A DNA stretch of 9,477 nucleotides from Actinomycetes bacterium (GTDB taxonomy: Bacteria > Actinomycetota > Acidimicrobiia > Acidimicrobiales > RAAP-2), in contig JAJZSX010000067.1 in the NCBI GenBank assembly GCA_021849435.1, forward strand, positions 1 to 9,477, given 5' to 3'. The notes beneath the pieces were generated by a model. It was not told the origin of the DNA. It made no database searches and saw nothing but the letters and a program-made list of their open reading frames with translations. Positions 6,696 through 9,477 of the stretch are shown piece by piece. The stretch's first letter is position 1. Each line of letters begins with the position of its first letter. The position numbers were made by a program, and so were the translations under genes.

Positions 6696-6770
6696 TGGTG
6701 CCCCCGGCAGGATTCGAACCTGCGCACATGGCTTCGGAGGCCAATGCTCTATCCCCTGAGCTACGAGGGC
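6696..6770 (-). tRNA. tRNA-Arg (anticodon CCG)
   Basis: 75 nt on the minus strand with CCA encoded. Acceptor arms GCCCTCG and CGGGGGC pair at all seven positions, with one U-G wobble. The D arm is GCTC/GAGC with an 8-nt loop. The anticodon loop CTCCGAA gives anticodon CCG, reading the Arg codon CGG. The T arm GCAGG-TTCGAAT-CCTGC is standard and the variable region is 4 nt. The outermost anticodon-stem pair (27-43) is a U-U mismatch; the other four pairs are sound. The 5' end faces lysA across 60 nt. A weak 5-bp hairpin (ACCCG/CGGGT, 6673-6685) lies just past the 3' end but has no T run. Confidence 0.95.
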
Positions 6771-6778
6771 GCCCTTTC

Positions 6779-6784
6779 AGACTA
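6779..6784 (-). promoter_or_regulatory. Candidate -10 of the tRNA-Arg promoter
   Basis: Read on the minus strand this is TAGTCT, ending 8 nt before the mature tRNA 5' end. Transcription would start within one or two bases of the tRNA, leaving almost no 5' leader. No clear -35 is seen. Confidence 0.4.
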
Positions 6785-6798
6785 CTGGTCGCGCTCCT

Positions 6799-6823
6799 CA
6801 CTACTTTGGGCCACCCCGTAGTG
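6799..6823. repeat. Inverted repeat CACTAC-N13-GTAGTG over the lysA -10 region
   Basis: CACTAC (6799-6804) and GTAGTG (6818-6823) are exact inverted copies; the second arm contains five of the six bases of the proposed lysA -10. ACTACT also recurs directly at 6781-6786 and 6800-6805, 19 nt apart, the first copy overlapping the proposed tRNA -10. The arrangement could be an operator shared by the two divergent transcripts, or simply related promoter sequence on both strands. Confidence 0.3.
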
Positions 6824-6824
6824 T
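6819..6824 (+). promoter_or_regulatory. Candidate -10 of a leaderless lysA transcript
   Basis: TAGTGT ends exactly 6 nt before ATG 6831, so transcription would begin at or next to the A of the start codon. No Shine-Dalgarno sequence is present upstream of lysA. The -35 region is not recognisable. Confidence 0.5.
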
Positions 6825-6830
6825 TGACCC

Positions 6831-8096
6831 ATGGCCGGGCCCCTCTCGCCGACACTGCTGCCGGATAGCGCGCAGGTTCTCGAGAACGACGTGTTGGTGG
6901 GCGGTGTCTCCCTGGTCGAGCTCGCCGCGACCTACGGCACGCCGCTGTTCGTCTATGACGAGGCGACCCTGCGCGCGCGGGCCGCCGAGGCCGCCGCGGC
7001 GTTCGACGACGGGGTCGCCTTCGCCTCGAAGTCATTCCTGTGCGGGGCGATGGCTCGTCTCGCTCACGAGGAAGGGCTGTGCGTCGACGTGGCGACCGGG
7101 GGCGAGTTCGACCTGGTACGCCGGGCCGGTGTGCCGGCCTCTCGCGTGATCGTCCACGGCAACAACAAGAGCGAGGCGGAGCTGGTGGCGGCGATCGACG
7201 CGCGCGTGCACCGGCTCGTTGTCGACAACTTCGACGAGATCTCCCGGTTGAGGGGCCTCGTGTCGGCGACGCGGCCCGTGTCGTGCCTCGTGCGAGTGAC
7301 CCCAGGGGTCGAGGCGCACACCCACGAGTTCATCCGCACCGGTCAGGAGGATTCGAAGTTCGGTTTCTCACTGTCCTCGGGCGACGCGCGGCGCGCGATC
7401 GAAGAGTTGCGCTCGATATCCGGCGTGACCTTGCACGGAGTGCATGCGCACATCGGCTCGCAGATCTTCGAGCTCGACGGCTTCGTGGCGACGCTGCGGA
7501 TCCTTGCCGATTTCACTCGTGGCGACAGCTTCGATGAGGTCTGTGTCGGCGGCGGGCTCGGCGTCGCCTACGTCGAGGGCGAGAGCGCACCAAGTCTCAC
7601 CGAGTGGGGCCGGACGCTTCGCGCCGCGGCGGCCGAAGCAGGACTGGCCCCGACGAGACTGCTCGCCGAGCCCGGGCGATCGATCGTGGCGTCGGCGGCT
7701 CTCACCCTCTATCGAGTCGGCACCGTCAAGCCCGTTGCGGCGCGCACGTACATGGCTGTTGACGGCGGTATGAGCGACAACCCGCGACCCGTTCTCTACG
7801 GATCGGGCTACGAGGCCTTCGACGTGGCACGTCCCCTGGCGGAGCGTTCCCAGTCGCTGCGCCTGGTGGGCAAGCACTGCGAGAGCGGCGACGTGATCAT
7901 CGACGAGGCGTGGTTGCCTGCGGCGACCGGCGTGGGCGACCTCGTCGCCACCCCGGTGACCGGGGCCTACGGGTACTCCATGGCCTCGAACTACAACCGG
8001 GTGCCGCGTCCGGCGGTTGTCTTCGTGGCCGACGGCGCGGCGCGCGAGGTGTTGCGTCGCGAGACCTTCGAGGACCTCGCGCGACTCGAGGCGTAG
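6831..8096 (+). CDS. lysA: Diaminopimelate decarboxylase
   Basis: Last step of lysine synthesis: meso-2,6-diaminopimelate to L-lysine + CO2, a cytoplasmic PLP enzyme usually active as a dimer. The product is 421 aa, the usual length. It is a fold-type III (alanine-racemase-like) barrel with the PLP lysine in FASKS (Lys67), then HGNNKS, DSKFGFS, HAHIGSQ (205-211), GGGLG (240-244) binding the PLP phosphate, and EPGRS (280-284). The C-terminal domain supplies CESGD (Cys350) and GAYGYSMASNYN (378-389), active-site motifs typical of LysA rather than arginine or ornithine decarboxylases. ATG 6831 fits homologue length and lies 6 nt after a TANNNT box. It is the first gene of the lysA-hom-thrC cluster, with hom 28 nt downstream. 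No lysine riboswitch fits in the 60 nt upstream. Confidence 0.96.
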   Translation: MAGPLSPTLLPDSAQVLENDVLVGGVSLVELAATYGTPLFVYDEATLRARAAEAAAAFDDGVAFASKSFLCGAMARLAHEEGLCVDVATGGEFDLVRRAGVPASRVIVHGNNKSEAELVAAIDARVHRLVVDNFDEISRLRGLVSATRPVSCLVRVTPGVEAHTHEFIRTGQEDSKFGFSLSSGDARRAIEELRSISGVTLHGVHAHIGSQIFELDGFVATLRILADFTRGDSFDEVCVGGGLGVAYVEGESAPSLTEWGRTLRAAAAEAGLAPTRLLAEPGRSIVASAALTLYRVGTVKPVAARTYMAVDGGMSDNPRPVLYGSGYEAFDVARPLAERSQSLRLVGKHCESGDVIIDEAWLPAATGVGDLVATPVTGAYGYSMASNYNRVPRPAVVFVADGAAREVLRRETFEDLARLEA

Positions 8097-8112
8097 GCGT
8101 TTTGTAACCGGT

Positions 8113-8118
8113 TAGCCT
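8113..8118 (+). promoter_or_regulatory. Candidate internal leaderless promoter (-10) of hom
   Basis: TAGCCT ends 6 nt before ATG 8125 in the 28-nt lysA-hom gap. No Shine-Dalgarno sequence precedes hom. The 8-nt palindrome AACCGGTT (8106-8113) shares its last T with the hexamer and could be a regulator site. This suggests hom-thrC can be transcribed apart from lysA. Confidence 0.45.
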
Positions 8119-8124
8119 TGTCTA

Positions 8125-9426
8125 ATGGACGCACCCGTCTTGCGTGTCGGCGTCATCGGCGCGGGAAACGTCGGTGGGGCCCTGGTCGAACTGTTGAGCG
8201 ACCCGACCCGTCACGTCGCGTTGGTTGACGCGGCGACCGCCACGCTTGAACTCGTTGGCGTCGCAGTGCGCGACGCCACTCGAGTGCGCCCCGGCATCCC
8301 GGTCGACCTGATCACCAGCGACGCCGCGGCTTTGGCCGCGCGCGAGGACCTCGACATCTTGGTTGAGGTGATCGGGGGAATCGAGCCCGCGAGGACCTAT
8401 ATCCAGTCAGCCCTCTCGCGCGGCACGTCGGTGGTGACGGCCAACAAGGCGCTGATGGCCGAGGCCGGCACCGAGCTGGCTCTGCTTGCCCACGAGCACG
8501 GTGCCGACCTCTTCTACGAGGCCGCGGTCGGCGGGGCGATCCCGATCTTACGCGCGCTACGCAGCTCGCTCGCCGGCGAGCGTATCGAGCGGGTCATGGG
8601 CATCGTGAACGGCACCACCAACTTCATCCTCTCCAAGATGACCAGTGGGGCCAGCGACTACGCGCCGGCGCTCGCCGAGGCCCAGGAGCTCGGCTACGCC
8701 GAGGCCGACCCGACCGCCGACGTCGAGGGATACGACGCCGCGGCCAAAGTCCAGATCATCTCCTCGCTCGCCTTCGGCACGCGCCTCTTCGGCGAGGTCA
8801 TCACCCGCGAGGGCATCACCGGCGTGCGCGCCATCGACGTCGAGTTCGCCCGGCGCGCCGGCTACGTGATCAAGCTTCTCGGCGTCGCCGAGCGTGTCGG
8901 GGAATCTGGGATCTCGCGACGGGTGCACCCGGCGATGGTGCCCCTCGAGCACCCCCTGGCCGCGGTGCACGGGGCGATGAACGCCGTCTTCGTCGAAGGC
9001 GCCAAGAGCGGACCACTGATGTGGCTCGGACCCGGCGCCGGGGGGTATCCGACGGCCACCGCGGTGCTCGGCGACGTCCTCGACGCGGCGCGCAATCGCG
9101 TGAGCGGGCGCCACGACGTGCCCTTCTCGATCGACGAGACGCTCCACGCCGTGGACACCAACGACATAGCCAGCGTTTTTTATCTCAGCCTCGACGTCCT
9201 CGACCAGCCCGGCGTGCTGGCGGCCGTCGCCGGGGTCTTCGGCGACCACGGCGTCTCCATCCAGTCGATGGAGCAGTCTGGCGTGGCCGACGAGGCGCGC
9301 CTGTCCTTCGTGACCCACGTCGCGCGCACCGGCGATGTGCTGGCGACCCTTGAGGACCTGGCCCACCTCGCGTCGGTGGACTCGATCGGGGCCTGCATTC
9401 GCGTGATCGACGGAGGTGACCGGTGA
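8125..9426 (+). CDS. hom: Homoserine dehydrogenase with C-terminal ACT domain
   Basis: Reduces L-aspartate-4-semialdehyde to L-homoserine with NAD(P)H, the branch point to threonine and methionine; cytoplasmic. The product is 433 aa, normal for the monofunctional Gram-positive type; there is no aspartokinase fusion. The N-terminal Rossmann motif is VIGAGNVGG (Gly12, 14, 17). TANK (105-108), GIVNGTTNFIL (159 onward) and EADPTADVEGYDAAAKV (193-209) follow. Glu193, Asp204 and Lys208 have the same spacing as yeast catalytic residues Glu208, Asp219 and Lys223. A C-terminal ACT domain (about 353-430) starts YLSLDVLDQPGVLAAVAGVF and carries SIQSMEQSG; in this enzyme class it mediates feedback inhibition, usually by threonine. 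ATG 8125 fits the conserved N-terminus. Its stop overlaps the thrC start by 3 bases, suggesting coupled translation. Confidence 0.96.
   Translation: MDAPVLRVGVIGAGNVGGALVELLSDPTRHVALVDAATATLELVGVAVRDATRVRPGIPVDLITSDAAALAAREDLDILVEVIGGIEPARTYIQSALSRGTSVVTANKALMAEAGTELALLAHEHGADLFYEAAVGGAIPILRALRSSLAGERIERVMGIVNGTTNFILSKMTSGASDYAPALAEAQELGYAEADPTADVEGYDAAAKVQIISSLAFGTRLFGEVITREGITGVRAIDVEFARRAGYVIKLLGVAERVGESGISRRVHPAMVPLEHPLAAVHGAMNAVFVEGAKSGPLMWLGPGAGGYPTATAVLGDVLDAARNRVSGRHDVPFSIDETLHAVDTNDIASVFYLSLDVLDQPGVLAAVAGVFGDHGVSIQSMEQSGVADEARLSFVTHVARTGDVLATLEDLAHLASVDSIGACIRVIDGGDR
9412..9416 (+). promoter_or_regulatory. Ribosome-binding site of thrC inside the end of hom
   Basis: GGAGG, extended to GGAGGTGA (9412-9419), stands 6 nt before GTG 9423. 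It supports that start and coupled translation. lysA and hom lack any such site. Confidence 0.7.
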
Positions 9427-9477
9427 CCGGTTGGCGTGGTTTGTTGGCGGAGTACGCCCAGTGGTTCAACCTAGAGG
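9423..9477 (+). CDS. thrC: Threonine synthase, 5' fragment
   Basis: Only 18 codons are present: GTG start, then TGWRGLLAEYAQWFNLE. The 'WRGL...EY' opening matches the N-terminus of threonine synthase, a PLP enzyme converting O-phosphohomoserine to threonine. GTG overlaps the hom TGA as GTGA, and a strong GGAGG lies 6 nt upstream. The identification rests on this short start plus the position after hom, where actinobacteria commonly carry thrC. Confidence 0.75.
   Translation, partial: MTGWRGLLAEYAQWFNLE

Noticed and set aside
6771..6830. Lysine riboswitch or T-box upstream of lysA
   Set aside because: The gap is only 60 nt and the likely transcription start is at the ATG, leaving no leader RNA.
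8557..9366. 269-codon open frame on the minus strand
   Set aside because: Antisense to hom; the composition is typical of a mirror frame in GC-rich DNA.
1..9477. Mobile element, phage, CRISPR or defence system
   Set aside because: No transposase, integrase, repeat-spacer array, attachment-site pair or defence domain was seen; the clear coding regions are housekeeping or metabolic families with similar codon use.

Overview
The window is GC-rich, densely coded chromosomal DNA with strong G/C preference at third codon positions. Five features together suggest a high-GC actinobacterium, possibly of the Acidimicrobiia: the lysA-hom-thrC order, an EF-G2-type translation GTPase, a split-barrel flavin reductase of actinobacterial style, a CCA-encoding tRNA-Arg(CCG), and starts of leaderless type (a TANNNT hexamer exactly 6 nt before the start codon). 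The phylum is an inference; the class is a weaker one.

Layout. Bases 1-1520 (minus) hold most of a GltD-family FAD/NAD(P)H oxidoreductase with iron-sulfur motifs at both ends; its 3' end lies beyond the left edge. A 184-nt divergent region separates it from a pyruvate kinase gene (1705-3123, plus). The pyruvate kinase stop codon abuts that of a convergent EF-G-like GTPase (3124-5148, minus) with no base between them. A divergent gap of about 110 nt leads to a flavin-reductase-like protein (5258-5815) and a Nudix hydrolase (5835-6407), both on the plus strand. Bases 6408-6695 hold no convincing gene: there is a weak 69-codon minus-strand frame overlapping the Nudix 3' end and a perfect 14-nt palindrome. 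A tRNA-Arg(CCG) gene follows on the minus strand (6696-6770). It diverges from the amino-acid cluster lysA (6831-8096), hom (8125-9426) and the first 18 codons of thrC (from 9423).

How the genes fit together. lysA makes lysine from meso-diaminopimelate. hom commits aspartate semialdehyde to homoserine, and thrC makes threonine, so the cluster covers both arms of the aspartate family. The C-terminal ACT domain of Hom implies end-product control at the protein level. Pyruvate kinase and the GltD-like oxidoreductase are central-carbon and redox functions that share a divergent intergenic region. The EF-G-like protein is a paralogue with altered GTPase motifs, not a standard EF-G.

I see no mobile element, CRISPR array, phage gene or defence system. 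The most interesting signals are the uniform leaderless-start geometry in front of three genes, the altered GTPase motifs of the EF-G paralogue, a pyruvate kinase whose residues predict K+-independence, and repeats in the lysA/tRNA divergent promoter. I do not see an undescribed system that I could defend.
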